A DNA stretch of 64,000 nucleotides from Brassica napus (GCF_020379485.1 NC_063437.1:2852001-2916000), one strand, 5' to 3'. Positions 11,157-23,299 are shown, counted from the stretch's first letter. Numbers and translations are program-made. Notes: generated by a model from the letters alone, not told the origin.

Positions 11157-11455
11157 GTAATAGAATGGTCAGTCAACCAGTACGCTGAGTCTATTCGGTC
11201 ATGTTTTTTAAAACATTGACGTCATATTTAGATCCAATTAAATTATAACGTTTTTATCTAAACATGTTCTCAGTCGATAATATGATTGACGATACGTGAT
11301 TCTACATATTTATATATTATTTTATTATTTTTCTAACTACTAATTGTATAATTTCCTTCATTCATTACCATGCTTACCCCTACCCTTCATGTTTGTTTTA
11401 CTGAATTAAATTAAATAATTAAATAAATCATGTTCAAGTGGGGTTTATAAAATAG
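11157..11455. other. AT-rich intergenic DNA
   Basis: Nothing recognisable. Confidence 0.4.
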
Positions 11456-11890
11456 ATTTAGGGAAACTGCCAAAATGATAAAAAAAAACTTATTTTTAAA
11501 TGCAAAAGTATATCTCAAATTCAATCAAATGCAAAAGTAATCCAAAATGCTAGTAAAATTACAATCAACCTCTTATGAACAAACAAAAAACAATATGCAT
11601 TTTTACGTATATTAATACCCCGGGATTTTTTTTTGTAGTTTTGTAGGTTTTCTATAAGAAGACTCCTTGGAAGTATTCTGTGAGAAGACTCATTGGAAGT
11701 CTTCTAAAGTAGTAGATTTTAAAAATAATTTATAAATTTTATAATAACTATTTTTATGGGGAAAAAAATAAAATCATGTAATTGTAAAAATTATTAAAAA
11801 TAAAAATTAAGATCCATTAAATTTGAATTGTTTTCAACATAGATGTAGATTGAGTCATGAAAAAATTAAAATCATGTAATTATAAAAATT
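11456..11890. repeat. Diverged partial copy of the 15.6-20.6 kb foldback element
   Basis: The order of phrases (GCCAAAA, AATCAAATGCAAAA, GTGAAATTACA-like, ACAAAC, CATTTTTACG, then AATAATTTATAAAT) parallels 16238-16610 of the large foldback element. The GTCGTC motifs of that element are here GTCTTC/GAAGAC. Only one end is present. Confidence 0.6.
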
Positions 11891-13359
11891 ATTAAAAATA
11901 TCTATTTTAAATGTTTTATCATCTTTGACATTCATTTTTCACTATTCATAACTATTTTATTAATTTTCTTTATCATAATAATTTAACATCATTTATTTTA
12001 CATGTTAACCATAATAAATTCACAGGATTAAATGCAACTAGATCTTGACCTATGCACCCACACAGATGTTTGTTTTAATTGTATAGACAAATGAAATTCT
12101 TCACAACATAAAAATCTAATGGTTTCACAAACATACATATATATGCGCGTTTTGAGTATTTTTAATACATAAAATTTATGATAGATTGATGGTTTTTAAT
12201 AGTCTGTATTTTTTATTGCTCATATTACGGTTTGATATAAAACCAATCAAAATGATATATTATATAACATATTCGTATATTAATAAATTATAGTAACCAT
12301 TTTTGATGTATTTATTTATAGATTAAAGCACCTATAATTATGTTTATGTATATCAATAAATCCTTATTTGTTAACAAAGAAATAAATTTATCTTTCCAAA
12401 ATAAAATAAAAAAGTATTTATTTTTTAATAAGATAGATAGATATGTCTCTAAATTTTTTTATATGCCAACTAAATTTCACTTCTATGTTTACTTTTAATG
12501 AAATTTTTTGATTGAAATTTATTTTTTGCATTCTTATACTTCAAAAATATAGGTGTTAATTATATTAATCATCAAATTATTTAACATATATTTGAAAATT
12601 AACTTTGTATTTTTAATAAAACATTTATAGTTTATATTTTGTTTGTGAAATGGAATAATAATTTACATATTAATTAATATGTAACATTTAAAATTTGTAG
12701 TCACATTTAGATAAATCTATTTAATTTTATTGTAAAACTTGGTTAACGAATAATTCGGTTAAAGAATAATCGTAGGTTTAGTAAATATATTAAGTTTGGT
12801 TAGAGAAATTCTACCAAAAATAAATGAAATGTGGTTAATTAATTAAGTTTTGTAAGTTTGGCTATAAAAGAATCTAAGAAAATAATGATTTGTGGTTAAT
12901 TAATTCATATTTATTAATTAAGTGGCACAATTTGTAATTATTAAGATGGAAGAAGGGTTATTTTCAAAAGATGCTTCAGTTTTAGTAATATTGGTTGTTC
13001 CATTGACAAGAACTCAAATATATTTACAAAGAACTTTTTATTTGTTTACAGAATCAGATATGCTTGTATATTTAGGTATTTGTTCAGATAGGAATCAGTT
13101 CTTTCATGTATAAGAATTTTTTGGTTTAAAATTAGATTCTGTTTAAAAATACTATAAATTTATGGACAGAATTCGAGTCGGGTCCTCTTGAATTCGGATG
13201 AATTCAGTTATAATGTGGTAGAACCTAAAATTATCCAAATGACATATATATTTTATAAATGTCATCAAACAATTTATAAAAAAGGGTAAAACACAACATC
13301 TGCATTGGTGCATGGATCAAGCTCTAATTGTTTTTATTACAACACACGGGCTTTGAGAC
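11891..13359. other. AT-rich intergenic DNA downstream of SDR copy 3
   Basis: No gene or clear element is seen. A 63-codon open stretch near 12922 has no recognisable features and is judged chance. The last 40 bases before 13360 match the 3' flank of the other SDR copies. Confidence 0.4.
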
Positions 13360-14462
13360 TCAGAGAGAAGAAAAAATGGGCAGGCCAGGTAATGTAGTTC
13401 CAGAGTCAAGAATGTATATATTTCCGGAGACATATCGAGAAGAGTCATGAATGAGATAACGAACAAGCGAGGTAAGCCCAGGATCCACGGTCTGTTGCAC
13501 CTTTAACGGTATAATCCTATCGGCCACGTTCTTGAGCCACTCTTTTTGCATAAGACCTTGCGTGATCTCTGACTGAAGAAGCCCCGGTGCGATAGAGTTC
13601 ACTCTTATGTTGTAAACACCTAACTCAATAGCCATCATCCTTGTCATGGTGTCAACACCGCCTTTGGAACAAGCATAGGCGACTCCACCGAAAAACATAA
13701 CGCGGTTGAGACCGGCGATGGACGAGACGTTTATCACCGAGCCTCCGCGTTTTGCGTCCCTCATTAAACTGCAGACGTATTTGGATACTAACCAAACTCC
13801 GGTTAAGTTAGTTCTGAAGACTCTGTCCCACTCGTCTTCAGACAAGTCCAAACACGTCTTGACATTGCCTCTGATTCCAGCATTGTTGATCAACACATCT
13901 ATCTTTCCAAAGATGTCCCAAGCTTGTTTGACCGCTTTCTGAATGGTGGCTGCGTCTGATGAAACGTCTAGCTCGAGAGGTGCGGCTAATATTATTCCGG
14001 TTGAACTTAAGCTGTTGATTTCAGAGCAGAGAGATTCAAGACGGTCGACGCGACGAGCTGCTGCGATAATCTTACAACCGGCTTTGCCAAGATCAAGACA
14101 GACCTCTCGTCCAATACCAGAAGAAGCTCCTGTCAGAAGAACCACTCTGTCTTTAAGCTCACACCATGGCTCTAGTTGCTTCAACACCTGCTTCTCTCCC
14201 ATTGAAAAGAAAACAAACAAATTTGAGGATAAAATGGCAGAAACAGATGAAAGACAAATTCCGTGAGCTATATATATGATGAAGAAAATAACAAAAATTA
14301 AAAAAAAAAAAATTCAACATAAGATGAGATTTTATCATCAAGTTATTGTAAGGATATGTTTTCAAAAACTTATCCTGTAAATCTGCATTAAAATGGAGAG
14401 TGTGATGAGAAATGAGAGAGAGAGAAGATAATATATGTCACCGTCGTTTGATGATTGTTCAT
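13360..14462 (-). CDS. SDR-family NAD(P)-dependent oxidoreductase, copy 3
   Basis: Intact paralogue of the genes at 200-1292 and 3544-4512. Exon 1 is 14442-14462 (MNNHQTT, donor GTGAC, weaker than the GTGAG of its sisters) and exon 2 is 13360-14187 after the acceptor CAG at 14188-14190, giving 282 aa starting [13 protein letters not shown] in exon 2. [23 protein letters not shown] and YACSK are all present and in order; the C-terminus is GLPIFSSL as in copy 1. It differs from copy 1 around LNRVMFFGG, a loop before the catalytic Tyr. Its upstream DNA is interrupted by the large foldback element, so its expression may differ from that of copy 1. Confidence 0.87.
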
Positions 14463-15598
14463 ATTACTTTCTCTGGTGTGTGTTTAGCGAAGAAGGAGAA
14501 GGCCGTAACACATTTATAAAGACCTGGGGAAGGGAGGGGGAGATTGGTTAAGATGTACCATATATCTTTAATTTTAATGTTTTATCTATAATCATAAAAA
14601 TCACTAATTCTGTTTCACCAAGTTTTGAAAGTTAAAGTAAAAAAGGTTTTAGTTGACCAAAAAAAAAAGTAAAAAGGTTTTAAAATATGGTTGTAGCAAT
14701 CTTTTTTCTAAAGTATACGAAGATGATTTTTTAGTCCGTAGATAATTTTAGCTTTAACTTTTATCTAAAATATTTGAAAATACCAATTATACTTTATATC
14801 AATTTCTAAAGCTACATCCAAAAAATAGAAACGGCTGTAAAACCCTATTTCCTAAAACAATATTTAATAGGCCGTAGGAAAAATGCATTATTGCAGCAGA
14901 TATAACTACGTCAAAATTTATACAACCAAATTTTTACAACACAAATTTAAAGATACATCTCAACCAATCAACCCACTACAAGAAAACGTAGCAGTAACAA
15001 CGAAGATTTACGATAAATGATGTAGAGATACATCTCAACCAATCAACCTCACTATTTAGTAAACTATAGAGATAAATAATGATGTAGTTATAATTTTTAT
15101 TTTTATTTTTTTCTCATTTAATTCTTATAGTTATATCATATACAGCTACATAAAAAAATTTAGAGACTAAATTTCACAATAAAACTTTATAATATATTTA
15201 TGTAATTTGACTCCACGTAAATCTCTAAATTTTGTAATTTGACTCCAGGTAAATCTTTGACTAGTACCTAAAACTCCCTGTGTTTTTTTAGAAGTGTTAT
15301 TTAAATATTTTTTTGTTACATCGTGCATGTTGCGATTGTGCGGCTTTCTGCTAGCTGGAGATATATCATTTTAAATTTTAATGTAACTTTTATTTACTTT
15401 TATTTTAATATTAACAGAAAACTGCATTGATTATATGAATTTTTTTTTTTTGTTAGTCAAATATGTGTATTAATAAAAAAAAAAATATGTATATATCTAT
15501 ATATATATATATATATCAGTCATTTTATTAATCCATGTGAAAAATATTAAAGTGACAATTTTTAAGAAATATAAAGAGTAATGGGAGCCCAAGAGTAA
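14463..15598. other. SDR copy 3 upstream region with a CACTA-end fragment
   Basis: The first 60 bases are the shared SDR leader. At 14974 CACTACAAGAAAACG, a CACTA-type terminus, begins a fragment of about 50 bases that is bracketed by a 22-base direct repeat (AGATACATCTCAACCAATCA at about 14951 and 15028). The rest is AT-rich with no gene seen. Confidence 0.5.
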
Positions 15599-15707
15599 GG
15601 GGGGTAAATTCAACTTAGAGTTTTAGGTGATTTGTATTAAAATGACAAATCTACTATTACTCAAACATGAATTTTAAAACTCATTTAAAATCAATTGAAA
15701 ATATTTT

Positions 15708-15962
15708 TTTTTTTTTTGGCTCAACTTCAACTGATTCATTCACCCATAAACTTGGTACAAGACATTTTGACACACAATGTTTCTACCACATATACAACAC
15801 TGCATCGTAGCAACACTCTGGAACACTCACTAGGTGAAAACTCACTTGGATCCAGCGCAGCCTAGAGTACAATGCTGTATTTTTTAACCACAGTGAGATG
15901 AGAGAGCTCCACGACTCGAAGCAAACCATCTCTTAAACCACCTAATTAGACCTCATGATACA
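15708..15962 (-). mobile_element. Short retroposon (SINE or LINE 3' end) with target duplication
   Basis: A 255-bp insert absent from the matching right arm of the foldback element. It begins on the + strand with a T run (poly-A tail of a minus-strand retroposon) and is flanked by GAAAATATTTT at 15697-15707 and 15963-15973. Its 5' part read on the minus strand has weak tRNA-like boxes (TGGTTTAAGAG, CTTCGAGTC), but their spacing is short, so SINE versus LINE-derived is open. Confidence 0.7.
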
Positions 15963-17092
15963 GAAAATATTTTAAATTGTAGAGTTTTAAAGTTTTCAGG
16001 TGATTTTAGGGTGTTTGGGTGGAGTTTCATAGTTAAAAAAAAAAAATTAAAATCCAAATCCCATGGTTTTAGGTTATATTCAAGAGTGGTTTAACAAAAA
16101 TCACATAAATCTCTATAATTTATTGAAATCATCTAAAACTCCATTAAAAGTTAAATCACCTTATTAAATCACCAGGTTTTAAGTTTTAGGTTATATTCAA
16201 TCACATTTGAGGTGATTTAACTTTGGGGTTTTTGCCAAAACTAACCTACAACTTGATTTTAATCCCAAACCTATACCCAAACTTGAATCAAATGCAAAAC
16301 TAACCTAAAAGCCTAGTGAAATTACAGCTCAGCCCCTTGTGACCAAACAAAAAAACAGAAGCCATTTTTACGAATATAGCCCCAGTAAATCGTCTGAGTT
16401 GTCTGAGATGTTGGAAGTCGTCTGGACGACTGAAGTGTAAGTCGTCTGGTACCAGTTTATTTTAAAAATAATTTATAAATCTTGTAAAAAATTATTTTGA
16501 TGCGTAAAAAATAAAAATCAAGTAATTATAAACAATTTTAACTGATATAAATTAAGATATGATAAAATTGATTTGTTTTGAAGATAGATGAGTGGAAGTA
16601 GTGAATCATGAAATACTTTGGTTTAGGAGTTTGGCAAACATATGTTGTAGTATTGTATGTATTGTTAGGGTTAGATTTTGGAAACCTAAAATGTTTTTTT
16701 CAAAAATTAGTTTTCACCTATATGTGTTTATTTATGTGTATAGTAAACACTTTTCAAGTTTGATTTGGTTTTATGAAGTGTTTAATTAGATAATTAAGTT
16801 TAGGGGTTATGTTTAGGGTGTGGACGACTTATATTTCAGTCGTCTGTTGAATAATTTACCCGGACGACGTATATTTCAGTCGTCCAGACGACTTACTTGT
16901 AAGTCGTCTGGAAAGTCTTCTATTTTAGTTTCCCACTAAAAATATTTAATTTCCCGCTAAAAATATTAAACTCTTCTGGACGACTTACATGTAAGTCGTC
17001 TGTTTTAATTTCTTCACCAGACGACTGAAATGTAAGTCGTCCAGGAAGTCGTCTGAGTCAAAAATATTTAATCTAATTGGATTTTTTGTCTC

Positions 17093-17156
17093 CCTATATA
17101 AAGAAAAATTTACACATTCTCTCTCCTCCTCTCAAATGGCTGCAACAAAAATGTAA
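17093..17156 (+). promoter_or_regulatory. TATA box and six-codon ORF inside the foldback element
   Basis: CCCTATATAAAG is followed about 40 bases later by ATGGCTGCAACAAAAATG and an immediate TAA. This looks like the start of a former gene whose first splice donor (ATG|GTAATG) lost a base. Intron-like TTTTGCAGG acceptors follow at about 17270 and 17840. Inference only. Confidence 0.3.
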
Positions 17157-17169
17157 TGTTCATCATTCT

Positions 17170-18290
17170 AAAACTCTCCAACCTCTCTCTAATCTCTTTG
17201 ACTTGAAAACACCAAACTTTATATGAATTTTTCAGTTTTGTCTCATGTATTTCTTACTAATCTATCTCTTTTGCAGGTTTTTAATCAAATGGTACTCATC
17301 TTCCACTAATTTAGAGGTAGATCTATTAATTTTAGATATGTATTTTTGTGTGTTCTATAAATGTAGATTTATCTAATCTTCCACTCATTTTCTCTATTTT
17401 TAAGTCATTTGAACGTTTTTGGATATGCAGGTTTTTCAGATCTGGATTTGATGTGCAGGTTTTTCAGATCTGGAAGACTTCTGGGACGACTTACCTGTTA
17501 GTCGTCTGGAAGTCATCTGGAAGTCGTCTGGACTTCTTGGAAGTCTTCTGACAAAGTCATCTGGACTTCCAGGAAGTCGTCTGGACTTCCAGGAAGTCGT
17601 CTGGACTTCTAGGAAGTCGTCTGGACTTATAGAAAGTCGTCTGGATTTTTCTGAGCGTTTTGGTAAGTTCTTATGTCTGATTTTTCTTCATTTGGTAACT
17701 TCTTGTTGTATAAAGTTCTTACTTTTTTCCCAAACTAAAACTCTCCAAACCCACTCTAATCTCTTTGACTTGAAAACACCAAACTTTATATGAATTTTTC
17801 AATTTTGTCTCATGTCTTTGTTACTAATCTATTTTTTTTTTTGCAGGTTTTTAATTAGATGGTACTCATCTTCCACTAATTTAAAGGTAGATCTATTATT
17901 TTTAGATATGTATTTTTGTGTGTTCTGTAAAGGTAGATTTATCTAATCTTCCACTCATTTTTTCTGTTTTTAAGCCATTTGAACGTTTTTGAATATGCAG
18001 GTTTTTCAGATCTGGATTTAATATGCAGGTTTTTCAGATCTGGAAGACTTCTGGGACGACTTACTTGTTAGTCGTCTGGAAGTCGTCTGGAAGTCGTCTG
18101 GAAGTCGTCTGGACTTCCTAAAAGTCGTCTGGACTTCCTAAAAGTCGTCTGGACTTCCTGTAAAGTCGTCTGGAAGTCGTCTGAACTTCCTAAAAGTCTT
18201 CTGGCAAAGTCGTCTGAACTTTCTGGAAGTCGTCTGGACTTCTTAGAAGTCGTCTGGACTTCTTAAAAGTTGTCTGGTCTTGTCTACTCA
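17170..18290. repeat. Internal tandem duplication, about 0.57 kb x 2
   Basis: 17170-17650 and 17740-18290 share a long series of phrases in the same order: CTTTGACTTGAAAACACC, ATGGTACTCATCTTCCAC, GTAGATTTATCTAATC, GTTTTTCAGATCTGGA and a tail of GTCGTCTGGACTTCC units. The tail repeat number differs between the two, the second being longer. Confidence 0.75.
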
Positions 18291-18778
18291 AGTGGAATCC
18301 AAGCTTGTTTTTGTAGATGAATGATCTATAATAGTTTTGTTTGTAGTCTGTTTTGTGAATTGCATGTATACTCTTTTAGTTGTGAATTTTTTGTAAAATC
18401 AGTAATAATGTTTTCCAAGATGTATTAAATGTGCTAACAATGTGTTTACACATTTACAAATCAATGAAATAATAGATTTCAGTAGCCTTTTTCTTATCTT
18501 TGGATCTCTCATATGCAATAATAAACTCCAATGGCCTTTTTCTCATCTTAATAAACAAGAATGTTGGTAAGAGATGAAAACAAACAATAGTAACTAGTCA
18601 AAGCATATCATATTTTTTATAAGTTTGCATTGAAAAACTTAGTCAAATTTAGTAAAACTAAGGGAGAGAACATATTTTGTAAATATGAGTTTTACATATC
18701 TTGAAGTTACTTATCACTCTTAAAAATACAAGTTATTCAAAAACTAACGTAGAAGACTTAAAAACTAGTGGAGAAGAC

Positions 18779-19650
18779 GCGGACGACTTCAATCTAAGTT
18801 GTCTAGGCGACTAAACTATATGTTGTCTGGTCAACGCAGAGGTTATTTTTGCAATTGACTTTGAAATCTGTTATTTCGGACGACTGAAAGTTAAGTCGTC
18901 TACTATTGTTTGGTTAAAAAAAAACTCCAAAAAAGCTAGACGACTTACATTTCAGTCGTCAGAGGTTAGTTTTGCATTTGACTGGATTATTTCAGAAGTT
19001 TGACTTTTTTGACGACTTACATTTCAGTCATCTAGTGAAAATTAAAATAATAATATTTTTTTAAAAGTAGACGACTTACAGTTAAGTCGTCATAGGTTAG
19101 TTTTGCAATTGAAAAAAAAAACTTCAAGATTTAATTATATACAGACGACTTATAATTCAGTCGTCCACAAGACGACTGAAATGTAAGTCGTCCAGGATTT
19201 ACGAGGTTTGACCAGAATCTCGGAAAAAAATCCTGGACGACTTACAATTAAGTCGTCTGGTGGACGACTGAATTATAAGTCGTCTGTGTATAATTAAATC
19301 TTGAAGTTTTATTTTCAATTGCAAAACTAACCTATGACTACTTAATTGTAAGTCGTTTACTTTAAAAAAAATATTATTATTTTAATTTTCGCCTGACGAC
19401 TGAAATGTAAGTCGTCTGGGGAAGTCAAACTTCTGAAATTATCCAGTCAAATGCAAAACTAACCTATGACGACTGAAATGTAAGTCGTCTAGGTTCTTTG
19501 GAATTTTTTTTGAAACCAAACAATAGTAGACGACTTAACTTTCAGTCGTCTCAGATTACAGATTTCAAAGTCAATTGCAAAAATAACCTCTGCATTGACC
19601 AGACGACTTCCAGGTAAGTCGTCTACAGCCAGACGACTGAAAGGTAAGTC
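18779..19650. repeat. Inner palindrome of GACGACTT/AAGTCGTC units
   Basis: Two arms of roughly 420 bases pair around a 27-base loop at 19201-19227. The inner stem is perfect for 18 bases (GTAAGTCGTCCAGGATTT, 19183-19200, against 19228-19245), and outer blocks such as the one at 18838-18915 reappear inverted at about 19500-19590. The arms are mostly GACGACTT-type motifs plus unique spacers. Confidence 0.8.
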
Positions 19651-20553
19651 GTCTACAGCCAGACGACTTCCCAAGTAAGTCGTCTGACGAACAGATCTGG
19701 AAAAAAACTCGATGTCATACCTTAAATTGGTGAGATAAGTTCCTTAGCATACATAAGGCTTCTCCAAGCACACAGAATCACAAACGGAAGTCACCCACCC
19801 ATAATCGTTAGCTTCTATGACTCTATGAACCATAAAAATTTTAGAATCAAAATCTTTTGTTTTTTTAGCTCATTGTGGAGAGAAAGTGAGAGATATGTTG
19901 TGTTTAGTTCACAAGAATGGAAAAAGAAGAAGGGTAAATCGATTTTGGGAGCATTAAGAGCTTCAAATTGGTTGTTCATGGTGGTTGTGGTATTGATGAC
20001 AATGACAATCTTGTAATTACTTGAAGATGATGAGGGTGAGAGAGTAAAAATGTCATTTTCGAAAAAAAAAAAAAAAAAAAATTGATGGCATTTTCGTAAA
20101 TTATATGAACTTGTGGGGTGAATAGGACAAAACCAATTTTCAAAAAAAAAGGAGGTTAGTTTTGTGTTTGACTTTAAGTTGTAGGTCAATTTTGCAAAAA
20201 TCCCTTTAACTTTTAACAGAATTTTAGATGATTTCGAAAAGTTACAGAGATTTATGTGATTTTTGTTAAACCACTCTAGAATATAACATAAAACCATGGA
20301 ATTTGGGTTTTGATTTTTTTTTTAACTAAAAAAACTCCACCCAAACACCCTATAATCACCTCAAAACTTTAAAACTCCTCAACTTCAAATATTTTCAATA
20401 ACAGTAGATTTTAGAGTACTCTACGAAATATTAAGTTCAATGACACTTGATTTTAAATAAGTTTTTAAAATTCATGTTTGAATAACAGAGAATTTATCAT
20501 TTTAATACAAATCACCTAAAACTAAAACTTTCTATGAATACTATACACCCCCT

Positions 20554-22002
20554 AAATAATTTTTGTAATCACGAGTTCCGCATGGACGATGTCATGATAG
20601 TGACATGGAATATTTGAGTGATCTTTACTTATTTTGAGTGGGCTCCACAAGGCCACGTTTTTAAATTAAAGCTATAACATTACGTAGCTGCAGGTCTGGA
20701 ACAAATCGGATATCCGGATAATTTTAAGGTATGCAGATCTGGATCCTTATTCGGTGGATCCATAATTTTACTATCTTTATCTAGATTCGGGACTTTCCTT
20801 CTAAAAATTGTAATATCCGGTGGATATCCGGATCCGGATTTGGATCCTTAAAATAAATAAAAAATAATATTAATATATATAAAAAATATTAACAACAATT
20901 TTAAAATAAAAAATATATATAATGTCTTTATTTATTTTTAAGTATAATATTACAAAATTTACATAAAATTTATATATACTAAAAATGAAAATATATTAAA
21001 TAAAATTAATTTTTATATATAGATATTACTATTTTGAAATATTTATTAATAAAACTTACGGATCCGGATATCCGGATTTAAAAATTAAGATATCCAGAAC
21101 CAGATCCGGCTTTGACGGATCTAACATTTTACTATTCGGATCCGGATTCGGCCCCTCCGGATATCCGAATTTTCGGGCTGGATCCGTATCGAATCGAATC
21201 CGGATCTCAGATAAAAGTTTCAGGCCTACGTAGCTGTATATTACTAATAATATACATAAAATCCTATCTATTTTATTAAAAGAAAAAGAAAAGTAACCTT
21301 TGAAACTAATTTTAGTTTTATGTGAGATATTACAAAATATACTATTTAAATTTGTAATTTTTGTATTATTTCATTAACGATACTTTTGTAATCAAATGTT
21401 AGACTAGAAAATATGAAATTAAAATTAAAAAATAAATATTAGGTTATTAAGATTTCCCAATTCTGATTCAAAGGAATGTATTTAATAAATTATACAATAA
21501 ATATTTATTAATCACTAAAAATTTTAAACGGCCATGTAACAGTCTTCATACGACCCATCTGCTTTTTTTTTATCAAAGGAGTCATCTGCTAACAACCTTT
21601 TCATGATCCTAATACCATACAATCATATTTAATTAATACTAGATTATGCTCAGCTCGATGGTGTGAATATTATTTTAAATTAATTAACTAAATTTTCTAA
21701 ATTAATCGAATGTTGTTTACTGTTAAAAGAAAATTTAGTTGTAGAATATTTATTTTATGTGGTTCAATTAACATTATTATAATTATTTTGTGTAATATAT
21801 GTTGCTAATAAATTGGTTGATACTATAATCAGTTTAATTTGTTGTTTATTATTAGTGTTAAGCATTAATCTTTGGATATAATATATTTTGAATATTTTTA
21901 TAATTATTTTTGTTATTATATTTATCATACAATATAGTTATTTTCAATGTATGATGTTTATATATATATGAGAAATTGCCAAAAAAAAAAACTATTGTAA
22001 CA
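20554..22002. other. Intergenic DNA with GGATCC/GGATATCC-rich patch
   Basis: Just outside the foldback element, 20566-20600 resembles the SDR copy 1 upstream region near 1585. From 20695 to 21230 the DNA is full of GGATATCCGGATCC-like phrases in both strands, with an AT-rich middle: degenerate low-complexity repeat of a kind frequent in Brassica. From 21240 to 22000 AT-rich, no gene seen. Confidence 0.45.
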
Positions 22003-22465
22003 TTCCGAGTGTTGATATATGGAAAGACTTAAGATGATTGATTTGGCTATCTATGTCACCGAAATTGACTTACTTTTTCCGTCATACATCCTTTTAGAAC
22101 TCTAGAGTTAAGTGTGCATAAGCTAAAGTAGTGGAAGGATGTGTGATCCATTGGGAAGTGATTCACGATATCGTGTGAGTGAGGTCAAAGCACGCAGAAA
22201 GGTCATGTGGTAATTGCATGGTCAGTAAACAAGATTTTCAGGCCATGGAAAATTAACGCACCGCCTGTCAGATGGAATGAGACCATGGGCCGAGTAAATG
22301 GGAGTGGGTGGTCTATTAGCCACGAATGGTCAAAACGTTACAACTACGTTCATAATACTGTTTTTTATGTTTACCTTAACCATTTTTACCCTCACTTTTT
22401 TTTTTTTTTGTCATCACCCTCACTTTCAAAGAGGAATAAAACACTTATAATACTAAGGTAAACTA
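22003..22465 (+). other. Unidentified TE remnant, moderate GC
   Basis: An island of higher GC (about 22003-22345) in AT-rich DNA, with phrases such as GTGTGAGTGAGGTCAAAG and GGTCATGTGGTAATTGCATG. It has the feel of a decayed LTR retroelement fragment, but no terminal repeat, primer site or domain is readable. Confidence 0.3.
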
Positions 22466-22491
22466 ATCAAGACTTTAGATTTAAAGTTGGA

Positions 22492-23299
22492 GGAATTTCA
22501 TATTTACCACTTTAATGCTACCATTATTCATTTTTACCACCATTAAAGAATATTTTCAAAAATATCTTCTTCATTAAGTAGCAAAAGACTCTTATATCAG
22601 TGTTCTCTATATATATAATAAATAATTATTTAAATAAAAAAAAAAAATTATGTTTTTGAATTATTCTTTTTCCAATTCGAACTTTAAAAAAAAATTGAAA
22701 AAAAAATTGATTTTTTTTTCCAAATTATTTTTTTTTTGAAAATCAAAAATTATTTTTGAAACTATTTTTAATTTTTTTTATATTTTTTTATTATTTATAT
22801 ATTTATTAGAATCCTAAATTTCACATTCTAAAAATCCTATTACATTCTTCAACTCTAAAACCTAAGTCTAGATTAGTTAACCCTAGAGTATAAATGATGG
22901 AAATTTCCTTTAAAATTGAGGGGTGTGGTAGAGTTTTTGGAATATAGAATTTATGATTCTAATAAATATATAAATAAATACTTAAAAATTAATAAGTTTT
23001 TTTTGTAGAATGGTTTCAAAAATAATTTTGAACTTCAAAAATAAAATTAAAAAACATCCAAAAAGAAATTTATAACAAAGTTCGAATTTGGAAAAAGATA
23101 ATTCGAAAACATAATAAAAATTTATTTTTTTTTTATTTTTTTATTTAAGTAATTATTTTATATACATATATATATATATAAAGCAAGTGTATAAATGTCT
23201 TTTACTTCTTAACGAGTAAGATATTTTTAAAAATATCTCTTTAGTGAATGTAAACATAAATAATAGTACCAACAATGTGGTAAATATGAAAAATTCCCT
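22492..23299. mobile_element. Foldback MITE, about 0.8 kb
   Basis: Left end GGAATTTCATATTTACCAC (from 22492) is the inverse of the right end near 23299, with matching inner blocks AAAATATCTT and the AGTAAAAGAC phrase. AT-rich centre with poly-A/T tracts and a CCCTAG/TTAACCCTAG phrase shared with 2518-2832. Non-coding. Confidence 0.6.

Larger units (their letters stand above)
15599..20553. mobile_element. Large foldback element rich in GACGACTT motifs
   Basis: About 5 kb bounded by long inverted arms. The outer left arm (15601-15707 and 15974-16240) matches the reverse complement of 20170-20553, e.g. TTTTAGGTGATTTGTATTAA and GGGTGTTTGGGTGGAGTTT. The inside is filled with GACGACTT/AAGTCGTC in both orientations, an internal tandem duplication (17.17-18.29 kb) and a second palindrome (18.78-19.65 kb). 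No transposase is seen, so it would be a non-autonomous element, perhaps Mutator-like; no convincing target duplication was found. A SINE-like insertion in the left arm only is younger. Confidence 0.65.

Noticed and set aside
12922..13113. 63-codon open frame in AT-rich DNA
   Set aside because: No domain, no splice context, no paralogue in the window; chance expectation.
16390..19700. CRISPR-like spacing of AGTCGTCTGG repeats
   Set aside because: The repeats are short, variable, in both orientations and irregularly spaced inside a plant foldback element; there are no cas genes and the DNA is eukaryotic.
22207..22461. 84-codon open frame near the TE remnant
   Set aside because: It runs into a poly-T/Phe-rich stretch and has no recognisable domain.
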